Source: Epiperipatus broadwayi (Eukaryota > Onychophora > Udeonychophora > Euonychophora > Peripatidae). Taken from it: a stretch of 64,000 bases of DNA. The notes beneath the pieces are model-generated. The model saw only the letters and a program-made list of their open reading frames with translations. It searched no databases and was not told where the DNA came from. The stretch spans positions 252,001 to 316,000 of the forward strand of contig JAQFVV010012397.1 of the NCBI GenBank assembly GCA_028023455.1. Reading direction: 5' to 3'. Positions 48,301 through 57,947 of the stretch are shown piece by piece (within the stretch, counting starts at the first letter, position 1; the number at the start of each line of letters is the position of its first letter). Both the position numbers and the translations under genes were made by a program.

Positions 48301-51300
48301 TGCTTTTCAGACTCACTCATATAGACTCTAAATATTTTAACTAAAGCCGTATTAAATACTATGTGAAAAAAAAACAACTTTTTGATTCAACTACTAAAAA
48401 TCAGATATATAAAAAACACTTACAAAACTATAACTTTAAACTGTAAATAAAATTTTTAAATTTCAATAATTTTTCAACAACATAAAATTAGAAAGTGGTG
48501 ATGAACTTACAGATACAATTTGGAAGATCCTTCCATAACAGTTCTGAAGTACAAAGTGCCTTTGCTGATCCATTTATGGTAAATCCTTCTTTGCATTGAT
48601 AAAACGCAATTTCATCTGCCACAGAGTAGTTCAAAATTGCATTTTTTACTTCGGGTGGAGGTCCACATTTCACAGCTAAATGAAACAGAAAAAAACTATC
48701 TTTACTATAAATAAAAGATAATTAATACTTAGATTCAAATAAGTTTTATATTGAAAATTTATCATAAAACTATGCTGCAACATCTAAGTCATTAATTTAA
48801 TATAAATTCTTCTTTTTAAAAAAATGTGAAATATAACATCACTTGGAAAAATCAAAAAATCTTACATTTACAAGATGGTAGTTCTGACCATTTTCCAGGA
48901 AACATACAAAATACTTCAGATGGTCCAAATAATTTAAAGGTATCTTCACACTGATAAAGAGCTACAGTTCCATTTGAAAATGTAATGAGTGAATTTTCCA
49001 CATGAGGTGGAGGATCACATAATACTAAATTTCAAAATAAAAACAAAACATACCATTTTGGTAAATACTAAGAAAATTCCTATGTCGTATTTGACAAACT
49101 CATTACAAAAAAGCTAAATCCAATATTGACATTGATAAAGCATTCAATTCATAGCATACCTTTGCTGATACATGAAGGTAATGACGTCCAACTGCCAGGT
49201 GAAGTACAATAAACATTAGAATTTCCTTCTAATGTAAAACCATCATCACAATGATAAGTAGCCATTCCGTATGTGTCATTCAAAAATGATGAACTGACAA
49301 ACCCATTTGCAACATCAGGCAAAAAGCCACATTTTACTGAAAAATATAAAAAATATATGATATAAAGCATACGAATCACAATTTTTTGCTTGAAAACAAA
49401 TTTTGAAGTATAGTAAAGGCACAGCTCAATTCGATTTTTAGATGCTTTTCAGACTCACTCATATAGACTCTAAATATTGTAACTAAAGCTGTATTAAATA
49501 CTATGTGAAAAAAAAACTTTTTGATTCAACAATTAAAAATCAGATATATAAAAAACACTTATAAAACTATAACTTTAAACTGTAAAAAAAAATTTTTAAA
49601 TTTCAATAATTTTTCAACAACATAAAATTAGAAAGTGGTGATGAACTTACAGATACAATTTGGAAGATCCTGCCATAACTGTTCTGAAGTACAAAGTACC
49701 TTTGCTGATCCATTTATTGTAAATCCTTCTTTGCATTGATAAAACGCGATTTCATCTGCCACAGAGTAGTTCAAAATTGCATTTTTTACTTCGGGTGGAG
49801 GTCCACATTTCACAGCTAAATGAAACAGAAAAAAACTATCTTTACTATATATAAAAGATAATTAATACTTAGATTCAAATAAGTTTTATATTGAAAATTT
49901 ATCATAAAACTATGCTGCAACATCTAAGTCATTAATTTAATATAAATTCTTCTTTTTAAAAAAATGTGAAATATAACATCACTTGGAAAAATCAAAAAAT
50001 CTTACATTTACAAGATGGTAGTTCTGACCATTTTCCAGGAAACATACAAAAAACTTCAGATGGTCCAAATAATTTAAAGGTATCTTCACACTGATAAAAA
50101 GCTACAGTTCCATTTGAAAATGTAATGAGTGAATTTTCCACATGAGATGGAGGACCACATAATGCTAAATTTCAAAATAAAAACAAAACATACCATTTTG
50201 GTAAATATTAAGAAAATTCCTATGTCATATTTGACAAACTCATTACAAAAAAGCTAAATCCAATATTGACATTCATAAAGCATTTGATTCATAGCATACC
50301 TTTGCTGATACATGAAGGTAATGATGTCCAACTGCCAGGTGAAGTACAATAAACATTAGAATTTCCTTCTAATGTAAAACCATCATCACATTGATAAGTA
50401 GCCATTCCGTAGGTCACATTTAAAAATGACAAAATGATAGCTGCCTTTGGAACATATGGCGCAGAGCCACATTTTGCTGAAAAAAAAAAAAAAAAATTTG
50501 ATATAAGAAATATGAATCACAATTTCATTGTCTGGAAAAAAATTTCCAGGTAAATCACACAATTAAAAACACATTAAAAAATACATAAAGAGAAAAAGGT
50601 TATGGTTCAATAGATAAAAAAAAAGCAAAAAAAATTAGAAACTGGTGATCAATTTACAGATACAATTTGGAAGATTCTTCCATAATCCTTTGGAAGTGCA
50701 AAGTGCTTTTGCTGATCCATTCAAAGTAAATCCTTCTTTGCACTGATACAATGCAAATTCATTTGCAACAGAATAATTCAAAATTGCATTTTTTACTTCG
50801 GGTGGAGGTCCACATTTCACAGCTAAAGAAACAGAAAAAAGTTGTGTGTACTATAAATAAAAAAATAGTTAATACTTAGATTGAATTAAGTTTTATGTGG
50901 AACATTTATCATAAAATTATGCTGCAACTTCTAAGTCATTAATTTAATATAAATCTTTATTTTAAAAAAAATGTGAAATATAACATCATCTGGAAAAATC
51001 AAAAAGTCTTACATTTACAAGATGGTAGTTCTGACCATTTTCCAGGAAACATACAAAATACTTCAGATGATCCAAATAATTTAAAGCTATTTACACATTG
51101 GTAAAAAGCTACAGTTCCATTTGCAAATGTAATGAGTGAATTTGGAACATGAGGTGGTGAATCACATAACACTAAATTACAAAAGAAGAAAAACATACCA
51201 TTTTGTTAAATACTTCAATAATTCTGAAGTCACTATTAAAAAAGTCATTACAAAAAATTTTAAAAAATGATCATCACTAATTAAAAAATACAATTGCCAT

Positions 51301-52235
51301 TTATACTGTATTTGTTCATAGATGAACATAGTGATCGCTCTTGCTCCCTCTCTCTGTCTTCCCTCTCTCTATGTCTTCTTTCCTCGCTCTTTCTATCTAT
51401 CTATCTTTGTGCATGTGTCAAATAAAAGAATTAAATATAAGAATAATTTAAGATATTATAGATTTATATTATTTGTTATAAAATAAATATGTAGTACATA
51501 GATAAGTCAAAAACACACATAAATAAAATCTATAACCACAATTCATCTTTCATTTAATATATACAGTATTAAATTGTCCTTTACTCTAGGAAGAACTATT
51601 GATCAATGATTATTAGTCTTCCATTGTTATAAAATGATTACTTTTATTAATTGAATAAAACTAAGAAATAATGAAAAAAAATACACTTACTGATGCATGA
51701 TGGTACTTTTGTCCAAATTCGTTTAGAAGAGCAAAAAATTTTTGAAGATCCACTTATCTTATAACCTTCACTGCAATGATATTCTGCTATTCCATTAGAT
51801 ATTGTGAAACTAAAATTTGCATTTTGTATTTCAGGTGGTTCACCACACATCACTAAATCATTCAAGAAAACTATTAGCACTCTCAATATAAAAGTAATAT
51901 TAGAAAACAATAATAATATGTTGTGTTTTAAAACATTTTTTTTTTCAGTTAAAGAATTTTCTTAGGAAAAGTAATAAATTCTTTCAAATTACTTTTACTG
52001 AATTAATAAAAACAAACTAATATATCCATATTAAAAACTAGATATAAAAGTTGGAAGTACTTACATGTACATGTAGGTAAATCTGACCATGTTTTATTTG
52101 AAGTACAATAAACCTTTTCCATTCCTTCCATCACAAATCCAGGATCACATTTATATGTAACAAGTCCATTTGTTCCAATCGGAATAGAAAAACTGTGAGA
52201 GGAATTTGGTATGTCAATAGCTGGTCCACATGACA
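36162..52235 (-). CDS. Multi-CCP (sushi) domain gene, incomplete at both ends
   Basis: On the minus strand 29 usable exons each encode one complete CCP domain of 53-59 residues: four Cys (one domain has lost one), the Y-x-C...G-F, C...W and LP-x-C pattern. Every exon is bounded by AG and GT and is phase 1-1, so splicing any exon to any other keeps frame. Gene order is E1, E2, nine C-A-B units, then D. Visible coding total is 4,836 nt (1,612 residues). CCP strings are extracellular adhesion or complement-type binding rods. N-glycosylation sequons recur in each type (NGT in C, NYS and NGS in A, NVT/NDT in B). E1 begins with an acceptor and D ends with a donor, so more exons lie outside; no signal peptide, transmembrane segment or other domain type was found. 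Relatives by architecture include complement-receptor, CSMD and SVEP1-like proteins; which one is undetermined. Confidence 0.88.
36395..36690. repeat. Segmental duplicate, copy 2
   Basis: Partner of 34905-35200. Ends near AGAGGGGTCATCTA, after which short tandem duplications (GGGTATATAGCTAGGT twice; CTCTTGTTTCTTGTTAAAG twice, 36675-36800) begin. Confidence 0.7.
36960..37650 (+). mobile_element. Penelope-like element relic B with GIY-YIG endonuclease
   Basis: Frames in order: a linker helix with MLMKNGYPSAVI (about 37027), VVYPYIPEMADKLKKIC (about 37120), then after a stop TTLRGMLTSTKPK and NYIYEIPCECGRKYIGETC (about 37268-37325). The last is the Cys-containing GIY-YIG core (YIYEIP...KYIGET), followed by RPVEQRLKEH. 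A C-terminal QPSVAIHNVWKPLI block is near 37530 in another frame. This is the linker plus GIY-YIG arrangement of Penelope-like retroelements. The RT is missing and stops interrupt the frame. A TIR element is inserted at its 3' side (37675-38523). Confidence 0.85.
37675..38523. mobile_element. 849-bp TIR DNA transposon, non-autonomous
   Basis: Perfect 12-bp terminal inverted repeats CACCTGGGTCTC...GAGACCCAGGTG, flanked by TA on both sides (37673-37674 and 38524-38525). This is the TA duplication typical of Tc1/mariner-type insertion. No transposase. Subterminal regions are rich in CGCG and GCGCAAA motifs, unlike the surrounding AT-rich DNA. It contains an internal hairpin at 38362-38452. Confidence 0.82.
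38362..38452. repeat. Internal hairpin of the TIR element
   Basis: GTCGAATTCCAATAATGTGC...TATTACT mirrors AGTAATAGCGCATTATCGG...TTCGAC: arms of about 27 bp with three mismatches and a loop of about 37 bp. G-T pairing would cover some of the mismatches in RNA. Confidence 0.75.
38528..38799 (+). mobile_element. Probable 3' tail of Penelope-like relic B
   Basis: Lies directly after the TIR element and contains GAAACGTTGT (about 38678), like the 3' untranslated ends of Penelope-like elements, followed by AT-rich sequence. A tRNA-like A-box segment (about 38560-38620) is inside it. Assignment is by position and this short motif only. Confidence 0.35.
38557..38625 (+). other. tRNA-like A-box segment (SINE or tRNA relic)
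   Basis: Contains TAGCTCAGTTGGTAGAGCA, a perfect tRNA D-arm and pol III A box. About 30 nt later comes ATTCGATATTC, a poor B box set too close for an intact tRNA. No closed acceptor stem, so it is not a working tRNA. It could be the head of a tRNA-derived SINE. Confidence 0.45.
38800..40157 (+). mobile_element. 5'-truncated LINE (non-LTR retrotransposon), decayed
   Basis: Starts inside the reverse transcriptase at the YMDD active-site motif (AYMDDLAVILP, about 38837-38870). Thumb-like sequence with frameshifts follows, then a C-terminal zinc-finger region reading CQLCHREEDTTTYKFNLC near 39670-39720, the C-x2-C...C arrangement seen at the end of L1/Tx1-like ORF2. It ends in an A-rich tail (about 40146-40157). 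Stops and frameshifts throughout. 5' truncation and an A tail are the normal outcome of target-primed reverse transcription. Confidence 0.75.
40165..40660. repeat. Duplicated segment containing the dead D exon
   Basis: Colinear with about 35860-36345: shared AATAAACTG-AATTTAAT, AAATATTTAGCAATTGTTAT and GTGTACTCGTTTACTATTAC, then the exon. The duplication therefore covers exon plus about 300 bp of flanking intron. The Penelope-like and LINE relics lie between the two copies. Confidence 0.75.
40478..40649 (-). pseudogene. Dead duplicate of CCP exon D
   Basis: Aligns with exon D (shared NISNGFYNFFLL reading) but has an in-frame TAA after LLRQ. It is one base longer (172 against 171 nt), and the donor GT is changed to AT (plus-strand AT at 40476-40477 where D has AC). 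It sits in a larger duplicated segment (about 40165-40660 against 35860-36345) that includes the surrounding intron. Confidence 0.82.
41264..42295 (-). CDS. CCP unit 9 (exons C9, A9, B9)
   Basis: C9 42137-42295, A9 41789-41953, B9 41264-41440. Last unit of the array in gene direction and among the most diverged (A9 SIRDK..., B9 PFVSKASV, FILHG). All domains retain four Cys. The following exon would be D at 36162-36332, across about 4.9 kb of intron filled with transposon relics. Confidence 0.86.
42453..43371 (-). CDS. CCP unit 8 (exons C8, A8, B8)
   Basis: C8 43213-43371, A8 42873-43037, B8 42453-42629. All open, phase 1-1, with GT-AG borders. Unit spacing is about 1.06-1.09 kb. B8 has the PYIPKASII variant shared with B7. 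Confidence 0.86.
43527..44445 (-). CDS. CCP unit 7 (exons C7, A7, B7)
   Basis: C7 44284-44445, A7 43933-44097, B7 43527-43703. C7 is 162 nt, with one extra codon near its start, and its second canonical Cys is replaced by Gly (YQGVDSF instead of YQC). The domain would therefore lack one of its two disulphides. Its donor is the weaker GTAATA. A7 uses the acceptor before TGGTGAAATG; B7 acceptor is TTAAG. A7 and B7 are otherwise normal. Confidence 0.8.
44601..44777 (-). pseudogene. Dead CCP exon B6
   Basis: 177 nt aligned with the other B exons. The acceptor AG is changed to AA (plus-strand TT at 44778-44779 where the other B exons have CT). There is an in-frame TGA where the others read ACT-TCA-CCT, just after the third Cys. 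A second substitution gives two adjacent Cys (CC) at that position. The donor GT survives but the base before it is changed. With no nearby replacement acceptor, the exon should be skipped, and its phase makes skipping silent to the frame. Confidence 0.85.
45090..45604 (-). CDS. CCP unit 6, usable part (exons C6, A6)
   Basis: C6 45446-45604 and A6 45090-45254 are open with good splice sites. The third exon of this unit, B6, is dead (see 44601-44777), so A6 would be expected to splice directly to C7. The phase 1-1 pattern keeps that junction in frame. Confidence 0.82.
45740..46746 (-). CDS. CCP unit 5 (exons C5, A5, B5)
   Basis: C5 46588-46746, A5 46233-46397, B5 45740-45916. Intact splice sites and four Cys per domain. 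Pairs with unit 3 as its 2.28-kb duplicate; B5 keeps the full 177-nt length that B3 lost. Confidence 0.87.
46882..47886 (-). CDS. CCP unit 4 (exons C4, A4, B4)
   Basis: C4 47728-47886, A4 47373-47537, B4 46882-47058. Intact. A4 and B4 pair with A2 and B2. C4 resembles C6 (WSELPSC preceded by FPAKW) rather than C2, which places the edge of the 2.28-kb duplication between A4 and C4. Confidence 0.87.
48022..49024 (-). CDS. CCP unit 3 (exons C3, A3, B3)
   Basis: C3 48866-49024, A3 48511-48675, B3 48022-48195. Near-duplicate of unit 5 at an offset of about 2,278-2,282 bp. C3 and C5 share the same variant first exon bases (TATTATG after the acceptor). B3 is 174 rather than 177 nt: a 3-bp loss changes the residues before the second Cys to GKGYQC but keeps frame and all four Cys. 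Confidence 0.87.
49160..50164 (-). CDS. CCP unit 2 (exons C2, A2, B2)
   Basis: C2 50006-50164, A2 49651-49815, B2 49160-49336. A2 is identical in protein sequence to A4, and B2 differs from B4 by very few residues, at a constant offset of 2,278 bp. All splice sites intact. Confidence 0.87.
50300..51171 (-). CDS. CCP unit 1 (exons C1, A1, B1)
   Basis: C1 51013-51171, A1 50658-50822, B1 50300-50476. All open with consensus splice sites. B1 carries the PYVPKA variant shared with units 7 and 8 rather than the PDVANG form of units 2-6, so outer units are the more diverged. The unit is about 1.0 kb, shorter than the 1.14-kb core units because its introns are shorter. Confidence 0.85.
51340..51412. 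repeat. CT-rich simple repeat in an intron of the CCP gene
   Basis: Pyrimidine-rich tract of TCTC, CCTCTCTC and TCTATCTATC runs between exons E2 and C1. On the gene strand it is purine-rich. Confidence 0.8.
51691..51852 (-). CDS. CCP exon E2
   Basis: 162 nt, phase 1-1, with acceptor TTTAG and donor GTAAGT. Encodes CGEPPEIQNAN, YHCSEGY, IFC and WTKVPSC: four Cys and Trp in place. Not part of the C-A-B array. Confidence 0.85.
52065..52235 (-). CDS. CCP exon E1
   Basis: 171 nt, phase 1-1. Acceptor TTTCAG before TGTCATGTGG; donor GTAAGT after TACAT. Encodes a CCP starting SCGPAIDIPNSS, with YKCDPGF, VYC and SDLPTC. It is distinct from the repeated C, A and B types. It is the first exon I can find in gene direction; the acceptor shows at least one exon lies further upstream (above 52235). 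Confidence 0.85.
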
Positions 52236-52998
52236 CTGAAATAGTGTAAGTAAAAAATGCAAATGCAGTGATTATAATTATATCTCAATAAATTAAAATT
52301 ATTTTTGAATGTTTCTCTGTAACCTCATAATAAAAATCATAAGACAATAACTTTTCTATCAATTCAGTATTACATAAAAAGTACTGAATTACAATGGTTT
52401 ACTTTACACATATATATGTTTAATTTAAAAGTTTATTTATCTACAAAAAAAATAAATAAAGTTATTTAAAATACAAATTAATAACCATGTGAAGCGCTTG
52501 ATAGAGAAGCTATAACTATTCAAACCAATTATTATACGCCAAGCGCTTTCGAGGCGATTTGCCTCATATTCATAGCGGTGACGCGAGATACAGAATGAGG
52601 AAATAAAGTTATTACAAAAAAAAGAAATGTGCAAAAAAATAGCATTAAACAAAATACTTTTGAATCAATTTAGAATTACATAAAATGTACAAACTTGCAC
52701 ATGGTTTTCTACAAATTTAAGAGTTATATATTGCTATATACATATGTAATAATTAAAAAGTTTTAATAAGTTTTATTAAATGAAATAGACAATAAGAAAG
52801 GAATTTTGTAATTGAAATTTTGGAATGCTACTGATCAGTTGTATTAAAGATAAGGGCTCCAGATTAGAAACTAATTAATGCAACTAGATTAAAAGTGCTG
52901 ATTTCTAAAAATAGACAATAGCCCAGAATTAATTGGTTTCTACAACATTCCTTAACAAAAAAAAAAGGGAACAAAAAAACAACTACGGCGCAATTGCA

Positions 52999-53143
52999 GC
53001 AGGGAACTTATTTATTGCACATAAAAGTCAAGAGGTTTAAATTTAGCAATGGAAAAAACCCAGTGAACTCCACCACTGAAGGTGAAAAAGTGGACCTAGG
53101 AACTTTGCAGGCTGTTTTTTCGCATGCCTTCATGGCCAGCGAT
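52999..53143 (+). other. Possible unrecognised exon
   Basis: A frame open from about 52987 reads GTYLLHIKVKRFKFSNGK and then STTEGEKVDLGTLQAVFSHA. It has less extreme base composition than its surroundings. It is preceded by acceptor-like sites (TTGCAG near 52998; AAATTTAG near 53045) and followed by a strong donor (GATC/GTAAGT at 53144). I do not recognise the protein, and there is no second exon to support it. Confidence 0.25.
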
Positions 53144-53149
53144 CGTAAG

Positions 53150-54979
53150 TTAAAGATAACTGTATTCTAGTTTATATATGTAATATTAACTATTCGACTA
53201 ATAATTCTAATTAAACTATTTTGTCTAATCATTTTGTTTTCTGCTTGTCTATTTTACCTGATTCTTAAGCCGAGTGAGTGGCTGTACACAGCATATATAT
53301 TCATTTTATAAATGTATTTACTGACATATTTATATATATGTATATAATTATTGTAAAAAAGAATTTGCAAAAAGGACATCTTAATGAATAACAAAATCAC
53401 ATGGAATTTAAGCAGAATGAAATACATTAAATAGTACACATATAATTAGACAAATTACTAATCCAAAGTAATTGATTTCACAATTAGCATGTACAATATA
53501 ATACAGAGCATTTAATAAAAGAGTATTTTCAGGTCAATAGAAAAAACAAAATTATTATTTCTCATAACACTTAGTATACTGCATTTTTAATGTACACGCA
53601 GACATAGGTAAATATACTGTTGGATTCCAAAATGTAAAGTGAATAAGGATATACCTCTAAGTTGACAATGTTGCTATTAGTTATGGTCAACAGTACAATT
53701 TTAACCAATAAACACCCAATAGTAAAGACAAAAAGCAATTAGTAGTAGAACTAATGAACTCTCATAAAACAATCAAGAAGCAAATAAATATTTGTAATAA
53801 TAAGAGTTGTCACAAAGTGATTTATTAGATTGTCAATTATTATCAAAACTAGCCATGTACTACAGACACATGCAATGTGCCTGAGAGTATGAGAAAGATC
53901 CTCTATCACTTCTCTTTTTATTTTCTATATGATAATACAAGCAGCTGCTGCCATACAAATGTCACTCTCTTAATAAAAAAATTTATTTACTTTTGAGTCA
54001 ACTTTCTATAAGATTCATAAAATTATTGAAAATACATAGAATATGTCTAAAGGAAAATTATAGAATGTAACATACTTACTTCATCATAGAATGAACTTAA
54101 AAATATAATGATCATTGCTAACACGCAAGAAAAGTCACACAGCAAATATATTAAAAAAATGACAACAATCCAACAATGGCTGACATATCATCAAAAAAAA
54201 TTCAAGAGAACATCACACCATTGTGAAATAATAAGGTTAAATAAAATGGTTTCATGTATGTAAATAATCAATTTAATATGCAGATTTTTGATGATGTATA
54301 ATAAAACCCAATCAAACATTTATAAACTACAAAGTCTTTCCTCTTTTAAATTTTTTTTTTTCATGTATCATAGCATCGGCCGGGAAACTAACCTGCTAAC
54401 CCGGGACAACTGCTTGTAAGGTGGCTGTGCTGACCATTCAACCATCAATGAGAGAAACTGAGAGTAGCTATTATTTGTAATTATCTATATAATGTTGCAA
54501 GAAAATATCACAAGTCCCAAAGTATTGTGACTATATTCAAAAACTTTTGGAGTGAAAATATCACAAGAAAGTTGTCAGATATCACTAAATATATATATAT
54601 ATATAAGAAAAATACTGGGGGGGGGAGGGAATTATATTAACTTCTTTAGGCAAAAATTTTATTTGAAAATCTTGATGTCAATGGATTTATTGAAAATTCA
54701 AATTATTCCCATATATTATCTATCTCAATAAGTAGAGTAAATTCTTATTGTGGCTGTTGCTGCACAATAGAAATGGCAGATTTTTAATGCTCAGTGTATG
54801 AGTAAATACAACCAAAAACAATTTATATGAACAAATAAAAATAAACCCAAAAACAATCAGATATCACCTTGTGGGATATTTCATAAATGAAAATTATATT
54901 TAAAAAACACAGTGGTGGCTACTAATTAAAAATATAAAACAACACATTTGCATGGCTACTACTAATTAAACGATCATCA
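53150..54979. other. AT-rich stretch, no gene seen
   Basis: Contains ATAT microsatellites, a G-run (54617-54624) and no recognisable coding or RNA gene. Confidence 0.45.
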
Positions 54980-55059
54980 AAAACATGTAGTTAAGGATTA
55001 TTAAAGAATTTCGACAACAGATATTGCCGGAGGATATCAAAATGAAAACACGCATCATG

Positions 55060-55140
55060 TATAAATAGCAAATTTTTATCGGACAGTCAGTCGAGTTAAT
55101 TGCATCTAAGTTGAGTTCAGTCAGTCAGTCAATTCAGTTT
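55060..55140 (+). promoter_or_regulatory. TATA-type promoter, retroelement-like
   Basis: TATAAATAG (55060-55068) is followed about 20-30 nt downstream by initiator-like TCAGTC repeats (55087 onward, and three more by 55128). The arrangement is like the U3-R junction of an LTR. No partner LTR or coding region is visible, so the element is not defined. Confidence 0.35.
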
Positions 55141-56191
55141 ATTAGGAATCAATCAAGAATGCAGTGTTAAAACCACGGGAAACGCGGCTTTCTCCAGCCT
55201 GGGTCCAGTAAACAGCAAAATCTGCCCGTGAAAATAATGTCTGCACAACAGCTTGAAGAATCTCCGTCAATATCTAATTGTCTCCATGCATAATACCAAC
55301 TAATAATCATCAAATCTCCGCAGGAAAACTTCAAATCTAACCGGTTAGAATATTTTATTAGAAGCAGCAAACAGTAAGGCCACGTTCAAAATCCTACGTA
55401 AATAACATTTTTTTTCTTACATTCTTCTCTAAAGTAGCCATCGCCTTCATAAAAATTCAAGAGTCAAATTTAAGAACTCTATAGCACATAAAAATGAACT
55501 ATTAATTTGTGTTCTAAATATATGTGTTTATATTCTTTAATGCTTTATTATGTATGTCAGTGTGTGAATTAATATGTGCGTGATCATTATATTTAAAATA
55601 CCAGTATTATGTTAGTAAATAAGATTTACAAAATATGTAACTTTAGTATAATTAATGTTAATTAAAATAAATTGTCTTTAAACTAAAACTTTATTTGTTG
55701 GTCAATTCTTTTCATCAAATCTTTTATCAATTCCTTTTATTCTTTTTATCAATTCTTTTCACCACTATTATGAAACAATAATTTGTTATTGATTAAAAAT
55801 AGACTGAGCTAGTTAAGGGATTTTTCAAGCGCTGGAGTATGGGCTTACTGTCCAAACATGTTAGTCTTAGACTAGCTGGCACCCAGGGTTGACTCCTAAA
55901 CAAATAAAGTGTTTGGATAGTAGGGTTTTGAATCTAGCAGTCGAGGTGGCACACGATCTGGAAATGTGATCGTGCTATGCATTGCATAGCTCGATCTGAT
56001 CATGGGTATTGTTGACAGCTCTGCTATCAATAATATTCTCCACTTTGCTCAAACGTGCTGGTTCGTTCATCTAATATTTATAGTATAAGATGATAAATGT
56101 ATTATAAATTAGGTTTGAACACAGATAAACCCAGCGAGAAGAGTAGGTTGGATCTCCCTAATTGATCCAACCCGGTACAATATATATATAT

Positions 56192-57947
56192 TGTAACAGT
56201 AATTAAAATAACAAGTTCATAAATAAATTTATTAAAAACTAAAAGCTAAAATTAAAAAGGGTTGTTTAATGTATATATATCGCACAGATGGAAAACTTTA
56301 AAAGTATTTTTTCTTTTTAAAATAAAAAAGTATTTGAATGTACTTTTTTATAAAAAATAAAAAAAGTAGCATAAATGAAAATGGAAACAGGTATTAATTA
56401 ATTCCTACGTAATCTCAAAATGGAAATGATTGTTCTTTTAATTAAACGAAAAGCAAACTAGCCCTTGAAGCTCATATACAATTAAAAAAGTCAGATAGGA
56501 GATATAGGTTTAAAAATTAAAAATTGTTTCCCACTCTGAAGCAGAATGACCAATGGAATCACGAAGACAACATGGACCGTAAATGGTGCATAAGGATTTA
56601 GTGGCAGATTGATCCGGTGGATTGCTGATAAGAGGTTACGAAAGTATAAAAGGCAAAATAATTGTTGTCGCGGGGCTGACTTTCCGGACAATCAGCTGAG
56701 GCCTCCAGATGACGGTTCTTGACCAACTGAATGGCAAGTAGCCGCTCCATTTCAAAGGACAAACAGTCTACAAAAGAGATCATGAAAATGGACAAAACAG
56801 ACTCCAGGCAATCTACCATGGAAAGTATGAACTTTTATCATTATAGACTGTTACAATATCTGACTTAAAGAAAATTTCTAAATTAATTTTATGTATAAAT
56901 TGGCTAAGTTAATAATCATTTCCATTTTTCTTTCTTTAATAATTTTGTATTAATTATATTATTTGAATGTATTTAAATTTGTTGGGTGTGGACAGCTATA
57001 TACATTCATTAAGTTTATGTTAGTTTAAGGGAGAGTTAAGCTTGGGTTAGTTGTTTCGCAGTTAGATTGGGTTAATGGATTGGATATATTGGTGTAATTA
57101 GTAAATGTAGTATGAAGATCTGCTACATGGAGGATCACCTATATGCTGCACTTGGGAAAAGTAATCCCATTCTTATCGATCATCGGAAGCAGACGTATTC
57201 CCTGCTCCTTGGATCACCTCTTTAGCCTATGGAATGGGATGGTAAGTCAGCAAAAAATGACCACAATCCCTTCCTATGGAGTTTTCTAATGATTTATTTT
57301 ATTGTTCTTCTCACCAGACATATGTAACATTCCTGTACTGAATGAGAGAGTTTCTTCTATAACCATGCTGTTCAGATGTGTATTCCTGACAGTATGGAAC
57401 TGTGCTGTCATATTCATGCTGCATTGAATACATTGATGTATAAGATAGATTGGCGTTAGACTGCGAACTTTTGGCCTAGGATTAAATAAGGGTTATAGAA
57501 TATTTTCTTTTTCGAACGAATCTGTGTAGCACATCGATACTCAACATTATAAAACAAACACTTATTAAAATCCATCTGTGTGAATTTCTAAAATTTAAAT
57601 GTTAAATATAAAAATAATAACAAATCTAAGATCATCTTTATTCCTCAATTTTTAAATATTTATATATGCGTCAATAAATCTTTTTGTGTGTGTTATTTCT
57701 GGCAGTAACTTATTTATTTATTTTATTGAAATTTTTTTTATTAAAATATATTTTAAAAAGTTATATTAAATCTCTGTGTCTCCTTGAGCTAGTGGCAAGG
57801 GCTGATGGTCGTAATAAAATATATATGTAAAAATTAGATCTTAACAGTACATATCTGCCTATTATATAAATTTTCCAAGTTCGAATGGTCTGGTGGCGCC
57901 CTTGCACAGCAGATACAGTAAGACACAAATCTTCCCCGACCATTATA
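56192..57947 (+). repeat. Solo LTR of the same family as the 10-15 kb element
   Basis: About 1,756 bp, colinear with the reverse complement of the LTRs at 10163-12299 and 12906-15041, but clearly diverged and with deletions. Shared blocks run from TGTAACAGTAATTAAAATAA at the start, through CAGATGTGTATTCCTGACAGTAT (in pieces) and GCCTAGGATTAAATAAGGG, to CTGCCTATTATATAAATTTTCC and CATTATA at the end. It has TG...TA ends like the other copies. No internal domain or second LTR nearby, so it is a solo LTR formed by LTR-LTR recombination. The flanks are AT microsatellite, hiding any target-site duplication. Confidence 0.82.

Noticed and set aside
41766-50820. An extra Cys after the last domain Cys (NCICK) in A-type open frames
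   Set aside because: The reading runs past the GT donor into the intron. After splicing the codon is completed by the next exon and becomes Ser or Leu.
41264-51171. CRISPR-like or satellite array
   Set aside because: Periodicity of 1.0-1.16 kb with coding exons and splice sites; it is tandem gene-segment duplication.
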